From Stenotrophomonas maltophilia (GTDB taxonomy: Bacteria; Pseudomonadota; Gammaproteobacteria; Xanthomonadales; Xanthomonadaceae): a DNA stretch of 64,000 bases. The stretch covers positions 253,001 through 317,000 of the forward strand of contig WNDS01000005.1 of the NCBI GenBank assembly GCA_009912235.1, in the 5' to 3' direction. This document shows, piece after piece, positions 19,500-29,197 of the stretch. The translations under genes and the position numbers were made by a program. Positions within the stretch are counted from its first letter, which is position 1, and every line of letters starts with the position of its first letter. The notes beneath the pieces were generated by a model, which made no database searches, was not told the DNA's origin, and saw nothing but the letters and a program-made list of their open reading frames with translations.

Positions 19500-20390
19500 A
19501 TGTCCAATCTCCCCGGTTACCCCGCCCACCCGCAGCGTTTCCAGGTCCGTCCCGGCCTGTCGATGAGCTATCTCGACGAAGGCCCGCGCGATGGCGAGGT
19601 GGTGCTGATGGTGCACGGCAACCCGTCCTGGAGCTATTACTGGCGCACGCTGGTGGCTGGCCTGTCGGACAAGTACCGCTGCATCGTGCCCGACCACATC
19701 GGCATGGGCCTCTCGGACAAGCCCGACGACCGCCGCTACGAATACACCCTGCAGTCGCGCGTGGATGATCTGGACGCGCTGCTGCAGCACCTGGGCATCA
19801 CCGGCCCGGTCACCCTGGCGGTGCATGACTGGGGCGGCATGATCGGCTTCGGCTGGGCACTGTCACACCACGCGCAGGTGAAGCGCCTAGTGGTGCTCAA
19901 CACCGCCGCCTTCCCGATGCCGACGGCCAAGAGGATGCCGTGGCAGATCGCGCTGGGCCGCCACTGGAAGATCGGCGAGTGGATCATCCGCAGCTTCAAC
20001 GCGTTCTCCTCCGGCGCCTCGTGGCTGGGCGTGGAGCGGAAGATGCCGGCCGACGTGCGCCGCGCCTACGTGTCGCCGTACAACAGCTACGCCAACCGCA
20101 TCAGCACCATCCGCTTCATGCAGGACATTCCGCTGTCGCCGGCCGACAAGGCCTGGTCGCTGCTGGAGCGCGCCGGCCAGGCGCTGCCCTCGTTCGCCGA
20201 CCGCCCGGCCTTCATTGACTGGGGCCTGCGCGACTTCGTGTTCGACCACCACTTCCTGGAAGGTTTCCAGTCAGCGCTGCCGCAGGCCCAGGTGCACGCC
20301 TTCGAGGATGCCGGGCATTACGTGCTGGAAGACAAGCACGAGGTGCTGGTGCCGGAAATCCGCGCCTTCTTGGACGCGAACCCGCTGTAA
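19500..20390 (+). CDS. oleB: OleB, beta-lactone decarboxylase (haloalkane dehalogenase-like)
   Basis: Alpha/beta-hydrolase of 296 residues that converts the cis-beta-lactone made by OleC into the cis-olefin with loss of CO2. The sequence has the dehalogenase-type nucleophile Asp110 in AVHDWGGMIGFG, the oxyanion segment MVHGNPSWSYYWR, and a late His in FEDAGHYVLEDK. Annotated on sequence alone it could be called haloalkane dehalogenase; its position between oleA and oleC/oleD makes OleB far more likely. OleB, OleC and OleD are known to form a large multienzyme assembly in xanthomonads. Confidence 0.92.
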   Translation: MSNLPGYPAHPQRFQVRPGLSMSYLDEGPRDGEVVLMVHGNPSWSYYWRTLVAGLSDKYRCIVPDHIGMGLSDKPDDRRYEYTLQSRVDDLDALLQHLGITGPVTLAVHDWGGMIGFGWALSHHAQVKRLVVLNTAAFPMPTAKRMPWQIALGRHWKIGEWIIRSFNAFSSGASWLGVERKMPADVRRAYVSPYNSYANRISTIRFMQDIPLSPADKAWSLLERAGQALPSFADRPAFIDWGLRDFVFDHHFLEGFQSALPQAQVHAFEDAGHYVLEDKHEVLVPEIRAFLDANPL

Positions 20391-20400
20391 GCCAGGGGCC

Positions 20401-20533
20401 GGGGTCGGATCCCTTTCGTAGAAAGGGCTCTGACCCCCATCTGCGACGCAACCCTTCGGTAGCGCCGGGCCATGCCCGGCGTTGTCGTACCTGGGGTCAG
20501 AGCCATTTCCGTGCCGGAAACGGATCCGACCCC
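20401..20533. repeat. Two GGGGTC(A/G)GA palindromes flanking a SMAG repeat
   Basis: 20401-20438 and 20493-20533 are imperfect hairpins that begin GGGGTCGG or GGGGTCAG and end CTGACCCC or CCGACCCC around a short A/T-flanked loop. Between them (20458-20481) is a SMAG element. The same palindrome class recurs at about 17851-17882, 25262-25300, 28323-28363, 33231-33275, 34265-34307 and 37452-37489. Confidence 0.75.
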
Positions 20534-20538
20534 GCCTG

Positions 20539-20970
20539 TCACGCCGCGATCGGTGCCTGCGGTGGCGAGGAGGGGCTGTTGCCGTTGTCGTCCGGGTGCA
20601 CGTCATCGTTGCCGGCCTCGTCGCGCCAGCGCCAATCGGCCAGCGTCAGCGGGTCCAGCCCATAGGCAATACGGGCCTTGTCGCACTGCGGGCTGGCCTT
20701 GCCGTACTCCCACGACGCATCCACCTCGCGGCACACGCTGGGCCGGTTGGGGTGGATCGTGCACCGCGAATACACGCCGATCTGCGCGTCCAGCGCCACG
20801 CAGCGCACCGGCTTGGAATGGGTGCCGCGCATGCACAGGCGGTGCAGGTCCAACACTTCGGTCAGCTGGTGCGGCACGCCGCCGGGGGTGAGCTTGTCGG
20901 ACTCCATCCAGTGGAAGGCCACGCGGTACTGGGTGCAGCAGGCGCCGCAGGTCATGCAGGGATGTTGCAT
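20539..20970 (-). CDS. YkgJ-family cysteine-cluster protein
   Basis: A 143-residue cytoplasmic protein with the zinc- or iron-binding cysteine cluster of the YkgJ (UPF0153/CxxCxxCC) family: CMTCGACC near the N-terminus, CTIHPNRPSVCREV in the middle and a late SPQC. The start at ATG 20970 (MQHPCMTCGACC) fits the family. It is inserted on the opposite strand between oleB and oleC, so it is not part of the olefin transcript. Its exact role is unknown. Confidence 0.85.
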   Translation of the reverse strand: MQHPCMTCGACCTQYRVAFHWMESDKLTPGGVPHQLTEVLDLHRLCMRGTHSKPVRCVALDAQIGVYSRCTIHPNRPSVCREVDASWEYGKASPQCDKARIAYGLDPLTLADWRWRDEAGNDDVHPDDNGNSPSSPPQAPIAA

Positions 20971-21074
20971 GGGCAAGCCGCCTCGGGCGGCAGTCGGAAT
21001 CGGGATCGAGGCAGCGGATTTTCCACGAAGTGGGCCGCCGCCCAAGAAATTCCCGAAGCGGCGACAATGAACGG

Positions 21075-22733
21075 ATGAACCGGCCCTGCAATATCGCCGC
21101 CCGCCTGCCCGGGCTGGCCCGTGAACGCCCCGACCAAGTGGCCATCCGCTGCCCCGGCAAGCGCGGCGCCGGCAATGGCATGGCCGCCTATGACGTGATC
21201 CTGGATTACCGCCAGCTGGACGCGCGCAGCGACGCGATGGCCGCCGGTCTGGCCGGCTACGGGATCGGCCGCGGGGTGCGCACGGTGGTGATGGTGCGGC
21301 CCTCGCCGGAGTTCTTCCTGCTGATGTTCGCCCTGTTCAAGCTGGGCGCGGTGCCGGTGCTGGTCGACCCGGGCATCGACAAGCGCGCGCTGAAGCAGTG
21401 CCTGGACGAAGCGCAGCCGGACGCCTTCATCGGCATCCCGCTGGCGCACGTGGCACGCCTGGCACTGCGCTGGGCGTCGTCGGCCACCCGCCTGGTCACC
21501 GTGGGGCGCCGCTTCGGCTGGGGCGGCACCACGCTGGCCGCGCTGGAGCGCGCCGGGGCCAGCGGCGGGCCGATGCTGGCCGACACCGACGGCGAGGACA
21601 TGGCCGCGATCCTGTTCACCAGCGGTTCCACCGGCGTGCCCAAGGGCGTGGTCTACCGCCACCGGCATTTCGTCGGGCAGATCCAGCTGCTGGGCAGCGC
21701 GTTCGGCATGGAGGCCGGCGGCGTGGACCTGCCGACCTTCCCGCCGTTTGCCCTATTCGACCCGGCGCTGGGGCTGACCTCGGTGATTCCAGACATGGAC
21801 CCCACGCGGCCGGCACAGGCCGACCCGCGCCGGCTGCACGATGCCATCGAACGCTTCGACGTCACCCAGCTGTTCGGCTCGCCGGCGCTGATGCGGGTGC
21901 TGGCCGGATATGGCCGCCCGCTGCGCGGCGTCACCCAGGTGACCTCGGCCGGCGCACCGGTGCCGCCGGACGTGGTGGCCGCCATCCGCCGCCTGCTGCC
22001 CGACGATGCGCAGTTCTGGACGCCCTATGGCGCCACCGAATGCCTGCCGGTGGCGGTGGTGGAAGGCCGCGAGCTGGAGCGCACGCGTGCGGCCACCGAA
22101 ACCGGCGCCGGTACCTGCGTGGGCGGCGTGGTGGAACCCAACCAGGTGCGCATCATCGCCATCGACGATGCGCCGCTGCCCGACTGGTCGCAGGTGCGCG
22201 AACTGGCGGTGGGCGAGGTGGGCGAGATCACCGTGGCCGGGCCGACTCCCACCGACAGCTATTTCAACCGCCCACAGGCTACCGCCGCCGCCAAGATCAG
22301 CGAGACGCTGGCCGATGGCAGCACCCGCGTGGTGCACCGCATGGGCGATGTCGGCTACTTCGATGCACAGGGACGGCTGTGGTTCTGCGGCCGCAAGACC
22401 CAGCGCGTGGAAACCGCGCATGGCCCGCTCTACACCGAACAGCTGGAGCCGGTGTTCAACACCGTGCCTGGCGTGGCGCGCAGCGCGCTGGTGGGCGTTG
22501 GCAGTGCCGGCGCGCAGGTGCCGGTGCTGTGCGTGGAACTGGTGCATGGCCAGACCGACAGCCCGACACTGCACGAGGCACTGCGGGCCAAGGCGGCCGC
22601 GCGCCTGCCCAATGCCCGACTGCAGCATTTCCTGGTCCACCCGCGGTTCCCGGCGGACATCCGACACAACGCCAAGATCGGCCGCGAGAAGCTCGCCGTC
22701 TGGGTCAGTGCCCAACTGGAGAAGCGCGCATGA
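21075..22733 (+). CDS. oleC: OleC, beta-lactone synthetase (AMP-forming)
   Basis: ANL-superfamily adenylating enzyme of 552 residues that turns the beta-hydroxy acid from OleD into a cis-beta-lactone with ATP. Key motifs are the P-loop-like [19 protein letters not shown], the core [17 protein letters not shown] and the hinge [18 protein letters not shown]. The end ([15 protein letters not shown]) carries the conserved lysine region. ATG 21075 ([20 protein letters not shown]) is the family start. It overlaps oleD by four bases (ATGA at 22730-22733), so OleC and OleD are translationally coupled. Confidence 0.95.
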   Translation: MNRPCNIAARLPGLARERPDQVAIRCPGKRGAGNGMAAYDVILDYRQLDARSDAMAAGLAGYGIGRGVRTVVMVRPSPEFFLLMFALFKLGAVPVLVDPGIDKRALKQCLDEAQPDAFIGIPLAHVARLALRWASSATRLVTVGRRFGWGGTTLAALERAGASGGPMLADTDGEDMAAILFTSGSTGVPKGVVYRHRHFVGQIQLLGSAFGMEAGGVDLPTFPPFALFDPALGLTSVIPDMDPTRPAQADPRRLHDAIERFDVTQLFGSPALMRVLAGYGRPLRGVTQVTSAGAPVPPDVVAAIRRLLPDDAQFWTPYGATECLPVAVVEGRELERTRAATETGAGTCVGGVVEPNQVRIIAIDDAPLPDWSQVRELAVGEVGEITVAGPTPTDSYFNRPQATAAAKISETLADGSTRVVHRMGDVGYFDAQGRLWFCGRKTQRVETAHGPLYTEQLEPVFNTVPGVARSALVGVGSAGAQVPVLCVELVHGQTDSPTLHEALRAKAAARLPNARLQHFLVHPRFPADIRHNAKIGREKLAVWVSAQLEKRA

Positions 22734-23716
22734 AGATCCTGGTCACCGGCGGTGGCGGTTTCCTTGGCCAGGCCCTGTGCCGTGGCCTGGTCGAGCGCGG
22801 CCACCAGGTGCTGGCCTTCAACCGCAGCCATTACCCGGAACTGCAGGCGATGGGCGTGGGCCAGATCCGCGGCGACCTGGCCGATGCGCAGGCCGTGCTG
22901 CATGCGGTGGCCGGCGTGGATGCGGTGTTCCACAACGCCGCCAAGGCCGGTGCCTGGGGCAGCTATGACAGCTACCACCAGGCCAACGTGGTCGGCACCG
23001 ACAACGTCATCGCCGCCTGCCGTGCGCACGGCATCGGCAAGCTGGTCTACACCTCCACGCCCAGCGTGACCCACCGCGCCACCCACCCGGTGGAAGGCCT
23101 GGGCGCTGATGAGGTGCCTTACGGCGAGAACTTCCAGGCGCCGTATGCGGCCACCAAGGCGATTGCCGAGCAGCGTGTGCTGGCGGCCAACGACGCCACG
23201 CTGGCCACCGTCGCGCTGCGCCCGCGCCTGATCTGGGGCCCGGGCGACCAGCAGCTGGTGCCACGCCTGGCCGAACGTGCACGGCAGGGCCGGCTGCGCC
23301 TGGTCGGCGATGGCAGCAACAAGGTCGACACCACCTACATCGACAACGCCGCGCTGGCCCATTTCCTGGCCTTCGATGCCCTGGCCCCCGGTGCCGCCTG
23401 CGCAGGAAAGACCTACTTCATCTCCAACGGCGAGCCACTGCCGGTGCGCGAGCTGGTCAACAAACTGCTGGCGGCGGTGAAGGCGCCCCCGGTACACAAG
23501 ACGCTGAGCTTCACGACCGCCTACCGCATCGGCGCCGTCTGCGAGCGGCTGTGGCCACTGCTGCGCCTGCGCGGCGAGGCGCCGCTGACCCGCTTCCTGG
23601 CCGAACAGCTGTGCACGCCGCACTGGTACAGCATGGAACCGGCGCGCCGTGACTTCGGTTACGTGCCGCAGGTGAGCATCGAAGAAGGCCTGCGCCGGCT
23701 GGCGGCGGCCTCGTGA
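22730..23716 (+). CDS. oleD: OleD, NADPH-dependent 2-alkyl-3-ketoalkanoic acid reductase
   Basis: Short-chain dehydrogenase (extended, epimerase-like) of 328 residues that reduces the OleA beta-keto acid to the beta-hydroxy acid. The Rossmann motif is [11 protein letters not shown] at the N-terminus; the catalytic Ser is in YTSTPSVTH and the YxxxK pair is in [10 protein letters not shown]. It is the last gene of the ole locus; 122 bases follow before a small membrane protein. Confidence 0.93.
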   Translation: MKILVTGGGGFLGQALCRGLVERGHQVLAFNRSHYPELQAMGVGQIRGDLADAQAVLHAVAGVDAVFHNAAKAGAWGSYDSYHQANVVGTDNVIAACRAHGIGKLVYTSTPSVTHRATHPVEGLGADEVPYGENFQAPYAATKAIAEQRVLAANDATLATVALRPRLIWGPGDQQLVPRLAERARQGRLRLVGDGSNKVDTTYIDNAALAHFLAFDALAPGAACAGKTYFISNGEPLPVRELVNKLLAAVKAPPVHKTLSFTTAYRIGAVCERLWPLLRLRGEAPLTRFLAEQLCTPHWYSMEPARRDFGYVPQVSIEEGLRRLAAAS

Positions 23717-23838
23717 CGGCCGCGTCACTGCGCTGAAGGCTTCATCCGGCGCAGAAACTGCCGTCACCGGCTGCACACCGCGGGATCGGGAGGATGGATC
23801 CACGCCATCCATGGCTCGACCACCTGCGAGGACCATCC

Positions 23839-23994
23839 ATGCTGCATTACGCCGTCATCTTCTTCGTCATCGCCATCATCGCTGCCGTGCTCGGTTTCTC
23901 CGGCATTGCCGGCGCTGCCAGCAACATCGCCTGGATCCTGTTCGTGGTGTTCCTGGTGTTGGCGGTGATCTCCATGTTCCGCAAGCGCACGTGA
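23839..23994 (+). CDS. DUF1328 small membrane protein (YtjA-like)
   Basis: A 51-residue inner-membrane protein with two transmembrane helices ([17 protein letters not shown] and [16 protein letters not shown]) separated by SGIAGAASN, ending in a basic tail FRKRT. This is the DUF1328/YtjA pattern. The start is ATG 23839, with AGGA (23828-23831) as Shine-Dalgarno. A strong hairpin follows at 24002-24027. The function of the family is not known; members are often stress-induced. Confidence 0.88.
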   Translation: MLHYAVIFFVIAIIAAVLGFSGIAGAASNIAWILFVVFLVLAVISMFRKRT

Positions 23995-24001
23995 GTGCGC
24001 C

Positions 24002-24062
24002 GAAGGGCCGGCCGCTGCCGGCCCTTCTGTTGCCGGCGCGCCTTGTCCGGCGCGCCGGCAAC
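24002..24062. terminator. Two adjacent strong hairpins between convergent genes
   Basis: GAAGGGCCGGC-CGCT-GCCGGCCCTTC (24002-24027, 11-bp stem) followed by GTTGCCGGCGCGCC-TTGTCC-GGCGCGCCGGCAAC (24029-24062, 14-bp perfect stem). They sit between the DUF1328 gene (plus) and ddl (minus) and probably terminate both. Confidence 0.7.
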
Positions 24063-24066
24063 GTGA

Positions 24067-25164
24067 TCAGCGCACTGCGCTGTGCAGCGCGGCATCGGCA
24101 GCATGCCGTTCCAGCGCCAGTTCGATCAGCCGCGTGATCAGCGCGGTATAGCCCAGCCCGCTGGCGCCCCACAGTTTGGGGCACATACTGATGCGGGTGA
24201 AGCCGGGCAGCGTGTTCACTTCGTTGATGACGATGTGGCCTTCCGTGCCGAGGAACACATCCACCCGCGCCATGCCCGCGCAATCCAGCACCGCATAGGC
24301 CTGCAGGGCCACCTGCTGGATGCGCGCCTGGGTATCGGCGGTGATCGCCGCAGGCACAACCACGTCGGCACCGCCGTCGTTGATGTACTTGGTGTCATAG
24401 GCGTAGAACGCATCGTGCACCACCACCTCGCCGCAGACGCTGGCCTGGGGCAGTGCATTGCCCAGCACCGCGCATTCGATCTCGCGGCCGACCACCGCCG
24501 ATTCCACCAGCACCTTGTGGTCATACAGCAGCGCCTGCCGCAGCGCATCGGCGAACGCATCGATCGTGTCGACCTTGCTCACGCCCACCGACGAGCCCTG
24601 GTTGGCCGGCTTCACGAACAGCGGCAGCCCCAGCTCGGCCACCAGGGCCGGCACGTCCACGTGGGCGGCTTCATGGCGGCGGATGCAGCGCCACGGCGAC
24701 ACGGCCAGGCCGGCATCGCGCAGCAGGCGCTTGGTCACGTCCTTGTCCATGGCCACCGCCGAGCCGAGCACGCCCGAACCGACGAAGGGCAGGTTGGCCA
24801 TGCGCAGCAGCCCCTGCAGCGCGCCGTCCTCGCCCAGCGGGCCGTGCACGATCGGCAGCACCACATCGATCTGCGCCAGCACCTGCCCGGCATCGACCGG
24901 CTGCAGCTGCGCCTGCAGCGCGCCGGGGCGCACGCTCAGCGACGTGCCCGAGGCCTGCAGCGCGATGCGTGCCGGATCATCGGCGTTGAGCAGGAAGCTG
25001 TCGGCCTGGCTCAGGTGCCACTGCCCCTGCTTGTCGATGCCCACCAGCACCGGTTCGAAGCGCTCGCGGTCGAGCGCATCGAGGATGTTCTTCGCCGACT
25101 GCAGCGAAACTTCATGCTCGGAGGATTTGCCCCCGAAGATGATGCCGACCCGGGTCCTGCCCAT
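24067..25164 (-). CDS. ddl: D-alanine--D-alanine ligase
   Basis: ATP-grasp ligase of 365 residues that makes the D-Ala-D-Ala dipeptide for peptidoglycan. It shows [20 protein letters not shown] at the N-terminus, [17 protein letters not shown], the grasp segments [17 protein letters not shown] and [11 protein letters not shown], and the C-terminal [20 protein letters not shown]. The length and the long insert after the first domain match the DdlA-type subgroup. It stands alone rather than in the mur/ftsQAZ cluster. The start at ATG 25164 is the family start. Confidence 0.94.
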   Translation of the reverse strand: MGRTRVGIIFGGKSSEHEVSLQSAKNILDALDRERFEPVLVGIDKQGQWHLSQADSFLLNADDPARIALQASGTSLSVRPGALQAQLQPVDAGQVLAQIDVVLPIVHGPLGEDGALQGLLRMANLPFVGSGVLGSAVAMDKDVTKRLLRDAGLAVSPWRCIRRHEAAHVDVPALVAELGLPLFVKPANQGSSVGVSKVDTIDAFADALRQALLYDHKVLVESAVVGREIECAVLGNALPQASVCGEVVVHDAFYAYDTKYINDGGADVVVPAAITADTQARIQQVALQAYAVLDCAGMARVDVFLGTEGHIVINEVNTLPGFTRISMCPKLWGASGLGYTALITRLIELALERHAADAALHSAVR

Positions 25165-25261
25165 GGAGCGCACTGTCCTTTTGCCATATGTGGCCGCATA
25201 ACATGGACCTTCCTGCGCGCGCCGGGTGAGGCACGGATCAACCAAAACCCGAGCCGGCATC

Positions 25262-25300
25262 GGGGTCAGAGCCCGTTGCGCAGCAACGGGTTCCGACCCC
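25262..25300. repeat. GGGGTCAGA-type palindrome
   Basis: GGGGTCAGAGCCCGTTGCG followed by CAGCAACGGGTTCCGACCCC; the arms CCCGTTGC/GCAACGGG pair perfectly. A near-identical copy lies at 37452-37489, 12 kb away. It fills the gap between ddl and ubiJ; the rest of the gap (25165-25415) shows nothing else I can name. Confidence 0.75.
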
Positions 25301-25415
25301 GTGCCCACCCCACTGCGACTCCCCCAGCAGGCTGTTGTTGATGTTGATGTTGCGTCAGCGGGTGCCCGGCGGCCGCCCGGCCCAAGCCCGCCACCCACGC
25401 AGGTAGAATGCGCAC

Positions 25416-26051
25416 ATGGCTCTTTCCCTGCTCAAGTCCCTCAAGCCGGTCGCTGGCCGTGCCCTGCAGATCGCCCTGAACCGCGCGCTGGCGCTGGATC
25501 CGGACGCCCGCCTCGCGCTGGCCAGCCTGGACGGGCGGCATATCGACCTGACCCTGGAAGCCCCGGCGCTGGCCATGCGCATCGGCGTGGATGGCGAGCA
25601 GCTGCGGGTCGGCCCGGTCGATGCCCAGGAAGCCGATCTGGCCGTGCGCAGCAGCCTGGCCGACGTGCTGGCCCAGCTGCCGTTGCTGGCCAACGCGCGC
25701 CGCACCGACACCCCCGGCAAGGGCCGCGTCCGCGTCGCTGGCGATGCCGAACTGGCGCGCCGCCTGCAGCAGCTGGCCAAGGGTTTCGATCCGGACTGGC
25801 AGCAGCCCTTCGTCAGCGTGTTCGGCGAGGTGCTGGGCGTGCAAGTGGCCAACATCCTGCGCAGCGCCCTGCAGCACGCGCGCCAGGGCGCGATCGACCT
25901 GGCCCACAGCGCCGCCGAATTCATCACCGAAGAATCGCGCGATGTGGTGCCGCGCGGTGAACTGGATGCCTTCCACGACGATGTGGACATGCTGCGTGAC
26001 GATGTCGAACGCCTGGCCGCGCGCGTGCAGCGCCTGCGGGGTGCCGCATGA
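25416..26051 (+). CDS. ubiJ: UbiJ, ubiquinone biosynthesis accessory factor
   Basis: A 211-residue lipid-binding scaffold of the aerobic ubiquinone complex: N-terminal SCP2-like sterol-carrier domain (about 15-115; [40 protein letters not shown]) and a C-terminal coiled coil ([20 protein letters not shown]). It overlaps ubiB by four bases (ATGA at 26048-26051), the classical ubi operon order without ubiE, which is not in the window. Confidence 0.9.
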   Translation: MALSLLKSLKPVAGRALQIALNRALALDPDARLALASLDGRHIDLTLEAPALAMRIGVDGEQLRVGPVDAQEADLAVRSSLADVLAQLPLLANARRTDTPGKGRVRVAGDAELARRLQQLAKGFDPDWQQPFVSVFGEVLGVQVANILRSALQHARQGAIDLAHSAAEFITEESRDVVPRGELDAFHDDVDMLRDDVERLAARVQRLRGAA

Positions 26052-27703
26052 AGGCCCTGCTGCGCGCCAGCCGCATCGGCCGGGTGATCCTGCGTTATCG
26101 CCTGGATGACCTGCTGCAGGGCACCCCTGCCGAACGCTGGCTGCGGCTGGCAAAACCGTTCGTGCCGCGTGCTTCGGCCGACATCGCCGCGCAGTCGCGC
26201 GGTGCGCGCCTGCGGCTGGCGTTGCAGGACCTCGGCCCGATCTTCGTCAAGTTCGGGCAGATCCTCTCCACCCGCCGCGACCTGGTGCCGCCGGATGTGG
26301 CCAACGAATTGACCCTGCTGCAGGACCGGGTCAAGCCCTTCGACGGCGACACCGCACGCCGCATCGTCGAAGCCGCGCTGGGCCTGCCGGTCAGCGAAGC
26401 ATTCGCCAGTTTCGACACCGAGCCGCTGGCCTCGGCCTCGATCGCGCAGGTGCACGCGGCCACCCTCGCCGACGGCCGCCAGGTGGTGGTCAAGGTGATG
26501 CGCCCGGACATCGAGAAGCAGATCGACGCGGACATCGCCCTGCTCAATTCGCTGGCCACGCTGGTCGAGCGCACCCACCCGCGCGCCGACAAGATCCGCC
26601 CGCGCGAAGTGGTGGCCGAGGTCGAGAACACCCTGGCCGCCGAGCTGGACCTGCAGCGCGAAGGTGCCAACGCCAGCGTGCTGCGCCGCTTCTGGGAAAA
26701 CAGCGACGACCTGTACGTGCCGGAGGTGATCTGGAGCCACACCGCCGAGCGCGCGCTGACGCTGGAGCGGGTGTGGGGCATCCCTTCCGATGACATCGCC
26801 GCGCTGGACCGCGCCGGCATCGACCGCAAGGCGCTGGCCGCCAAGGGCGTTCGGGTGTTCTACACCCAGGTGTTCCGCGACAACTTCTTCCACGCCGATG
26901 CGCACGCCGGCAACATCTGGGTCGACACCGATCCGGCGCGCCGCGACAACCCGCGCTTCATCGCGCTGGATTTCGGCATCATGGGCCAGCTCTCGCAGGA
27001 AGATCAGTACTACCTGGCCGAGAACTTCATGGCCATCTTCAACCGCGACTACCGCCGCATCGCCGAGCTGCACCTGCAGGCACGCTGGATGCCCGACCAC
27101 GTGCGCATCGATGATCTGGAAGCGGCGGTGCGCTCGGTCTGCGAGCCGTACTTCACCCGCCCGCTGTCGCAGATCTCGCTGGCCGAAGTGCTGATGAAGC
27201 TGTTCCGCGTGGCCCAGCGCTACCAGCTGGTGCTGCAGCCGCAGCTGATCCTGCTGCAGAAGACCCTGCTGAACATCGAAGGCGTGGGCCGCCAGCTGGA
27301 CCCGCAGATCGACATCTGGGCGGTGGCCAAGCCGGTGCTGGCGAAGATCCTGCGCGAGCGCTACAGCCCGCGCCGGGTCGTGCGCGAGATCGGCAAGCGC
27401 CTGCCGGAAATCATGACCCACGCGCCGGACATGCCGCGCCTGGTGCACGCCTGGCTGAGCCAGCAGGTGGAAGGCCGGCACGAGCTGGCGATGCGTTCGC
27501 GTGACCTGGTTACGCTCGATGCCAGCCTGCAGCGCCTGCAGAAGCGCGCGGTCGGCGCCATCACCGGTGTCGGCCTGCTGGCCATCGCCACGTTGATGTA
27601 CGTGCTGCAGCCGCCGGGCTGGTACTGGGGCGACCTGCCGGTGCTGAGCCTGGGCGCGGCCGCGGTGGGTGCCTTCGCCCTGGCCCGCGCGTGGTGGCGG
27701 TGA
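26048..27703 (+). CDS. ubiB: UbiB, ubiquinone biosynthesis ABC1/ADCK-type kinase-like protein
   Basis: A 551-residue atypical kinase-like ATPase needed for ubiquinone synthesis. Diagnostic KxGQ motif at about 68-72 ([20 protein letters not shown]), Ala-rich loop [22 protein letters not shown] lysine, [11 protein letters not shown] catalytic loop and [10 protein letters not shown]. Two hydrophobic segments close the protein ([16 protein letters not shown] and [17 protein letters not shown]), anchoring it in the inner membrane. Its stop overlaps the GTG start of the next gene. Confidence 0.94.
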   Translation: MKALLRASRIGRVILRYRLDDLLQGTPAERWLRLAKPFVPRASADIAAQSRGARLRLALQDLGPIFVKFGQILSTRRDLVPPDVANELTLLQDRVKPFDGDTARRIVEAALGLPVSEAFASFDTEPLASASIAQVHAATLADGRQVVVKVMRPDIEKQIDADIALLNSLATLVERTHPRADKIRPREVVAEVENTLAAELDLQREGANASVLRRFWENSDDLYVPEVIWSHTAERALTLERVWGIPSDDIAALDRAGIDRKALAAKGVRVFYTQVFRDNFFHADAHAGNIWVDTDPARRDNPRFIALDFGIMGQLSQEDQYYLAENFMAIFNRDYRRIAELHLQARWMPDHVRIDDLEAAVRSVCEPYFTRPLSQISLAEVLMKLFRVAQRYQLVLQPQLILLQKTLLNIEGVGRQLDPQIDIWAVAKPVLAKILRERYSPRRVVREIGKRLPEIMTHAPDMPRLVHAWLSQQVEGRHELAMRSRDLVTLDASLQRLQKRAVGAITGVGLLAIATLMYVLQPPGWYWGDLPVLSLGAAAVGAFALARAWWR

Positions 27704-28286
27704 GCGCCGCGCTGCAGGCACTGAAGGACGAACTGGCCCGCCACGGCGCGGCCAACGATGCGCGCGAGACCGACCGCGGCCGGCGCATGCTGAACATCAC
27801 CGCTGAGACGGCGCGCTGCTGTCGGTGCTGGTGCGTTTCGGCCAGGCGCGGCGGGTGCTGGAGATCGGCACCTCCAACGGCTATTCCACGCTGTGGCTGG
27901 CTGAAGCCGCCGCGGCCATCGACGGCCACGTCACCACGCTGGAATACCCCGCCGACAAGGTCGCATTGGCGCAGGCCAACTTCGAACGCAGCGGCCTGGC
28001 CGGGCGCATCCGCCTGGTGCATGGTGATGCCGGGCAATGGCTGGCCAGTGCCGCCCATGCCAGCATCGACCTGCTGTTCCTCGATTCGGACCGTGAACAG
28101 TACGCTGGCTAGTGGCCGCAGCTGCGCCGCGTGCTGCGCCCCGGCGGCCTGCTGGTGGTGGACAACGCCACCTCGCACGCCGCACAGATGGAACCGCTGC
28201 GCGCGTTGCTGGATGCCGACGCGGCCTTCAGCACCATCCTGGTGCCGGTGGGCAACGGCGAACTGCTGGCCGTGCGCAACGGCTGA
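27700..28286 (+). pseudogene. SAM-dependent O-methyltransferase, frameshift plus TAG
   Basis: Class I methyltransferase of the catechol-O-methyltransferase-like family. Reading starts at GTG 27700, overlapping the ubiB stop. The first 37 codons ([16 protein letters not shown]..., NITAET) are in one frame; from about 27810 the family sequence continues in the next (ALLSVLVRFGQARRVLEIGT with SAM motif GTSNGYSTLWLA), so one G is missing in ACGGCGCG. A second lesion is TAG at 28110-28112 where DREQYAG continues as WPQLRRVLRPGGLLVVDNA. Corrected length would be about 195 residues. The substrate is unknown; operon position with ubiJB makes a quinone-related or small-molecule role possible but unproven. 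Confidence 0.78.
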
Positions 28287-28322
28287 CCGCCGGGCAGCAC
28301 CCACCCCGGGGTCACCCGCCCC

Positions 28323-28388
28323 GGGGTCAGATCCCTTTTCCGCCGGAAAAGGGATCTGACCCCACATGGCGAAAAGGGATCTGACCCC
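28323..28388. repeat. GGGGTCAGATCC palindrome plus half copy
   Basis: 28323-28363 is a near-perfect palindrome: GGGGTCAGATCCCTTTTCC facing GGAAAAGGGATCTGACCCC. A half copy GAAAAGGGATCTGACCCC follows at 28371-28388. It lies directly upstream of truC, so it may shape that gene's leader. Confidence 0.8.
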
Positions 28389-28414
28389 GCACAGGGCATT
28401 CTTATAATCGCGCG

Positions 28415-29167
28415 GTGAGCACCGAACCTGATACCGAACACCTCGACCTTGTCGAGGCCGAACCGCTGCCGCCGCTGCAGCTGCTGCACCTGGATGAACG
28501 CCTGGCGGTGGTCAACAAGCCGGCCGGGCTGATGGTCCACGACAGCAAGCTGGCCCGGGGCGAAGACGATTTCCTGGCCGACCGCCTGCGCGAGCAGCTG
28601 GGCCGTCCGATCTTCCTGGTACACCGGCTGGACCGGGCCACCAGCGGCTGCCTGCTGCTGGCCTTCGACCGCGAGACTGCCAGCGTGCTGGGCAAGGCGC
28701 TGATGGGTGGCGAAGTGGCCAAGGATTACCTGGCGATCTGCCGTGGCTGGCCGGCCGATGAGGCCTGGCAGGTCGACCATGATCTGGACGGCGGCCCGGG
28801 CAAGCCGGTGAAGAAGCCGGCAGTGACCGCATTCCAGCGCCTGGCCAGCGGCGAGCTGGCCGTGCCAGTGGGCGAGTTCGAGACCTCGCGCTACGCGCTG
28901 CTGCGCTGCCAGCCGCTGACCGGGCGCTTCCGGCAGATCCGCCGCCACCTCAAGCACCTCTCGCACCACCTGATCGGCGACACCAACCACGGCGATGGCC
29001 GCCACAACCGCAATTTCCGCATGCAGGGCGTGCACCGCATGCTGCTGCACGCCGAGCGGCTGCGTTTCCCGCACCCCGATGGCGGCATGCTGGATGTCCG
29101 CGCGCCGCTGGACGCTGAATTCCAGAAGGCGATGGACCTGTTCGGCTGGCAGGTCCACGCCGGCTGA
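28415..29167 (+). CDS. truC: RluA-family pseudouridine synthase (probable TruC)
   Basis: A 250-residue enzyme that isomerises uridine to pseudouridine. The catalytic Asp is in LVHRLDRATSGCLLLA; other family marks are VVNKPAGLMVHDSKLARGED and TGRFRQIRRHLKHLSHHLIG. Length and the compact architecture without an S4 domain fit TruC (tRNA U65). It begins at GTG 28415 just after a CTTATAAT-like -10 sequence (28400-28407), so the leader may be very short. Target assignment is inferred from family, not proven. Confidence 0.82.
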   Translation: MSTEPDTEHLDLVEAEPLPPLQLLHLDERLAVVNKPAGLMVHDSKLARGEDDFLADRLREQLGRPIFLVHRLDRATSGCLLLAFDRETASVLGKALMGGEVAKDYLAICRGWPADEAWQVDHDLDGGPGKPVKKPAVTAFQRLASGELAVPVGEFETSRYALLRCQPLTGRFRQIRRHLKHLSHHLIGDTNHGDGRHNRNFRMQGVHRMLLHAERLRFPHPDGGMLDVRAPLDAEFQKAMDLFGWQVHAG

Positions 29168-29173
29168 AGGCGT

Positions 29174-29192
29174 TGCCGGCCACGGGCCGGCA
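29174..29192. terminator. Bidirectional hairpin between truC and DUF2059 gene
   Basis: TGCCGGCC-ACG-GGCCGGCA, an eight-base perfect stem seven bases after the truC stop and six before the stop of the convergent gene, whose side carries an AAAGAAATGA-like A/T stretch. Confidence 0.5.
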
Positions 29193-29197
29193 CGGCC

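Noticed and set aside
19500..20390. Haloalkane dehalogenase as the function
   Set aside because: The fold is right, but the position in an oleABCD locus makes the OleB beta-lactone decarboxylase the correct reading.
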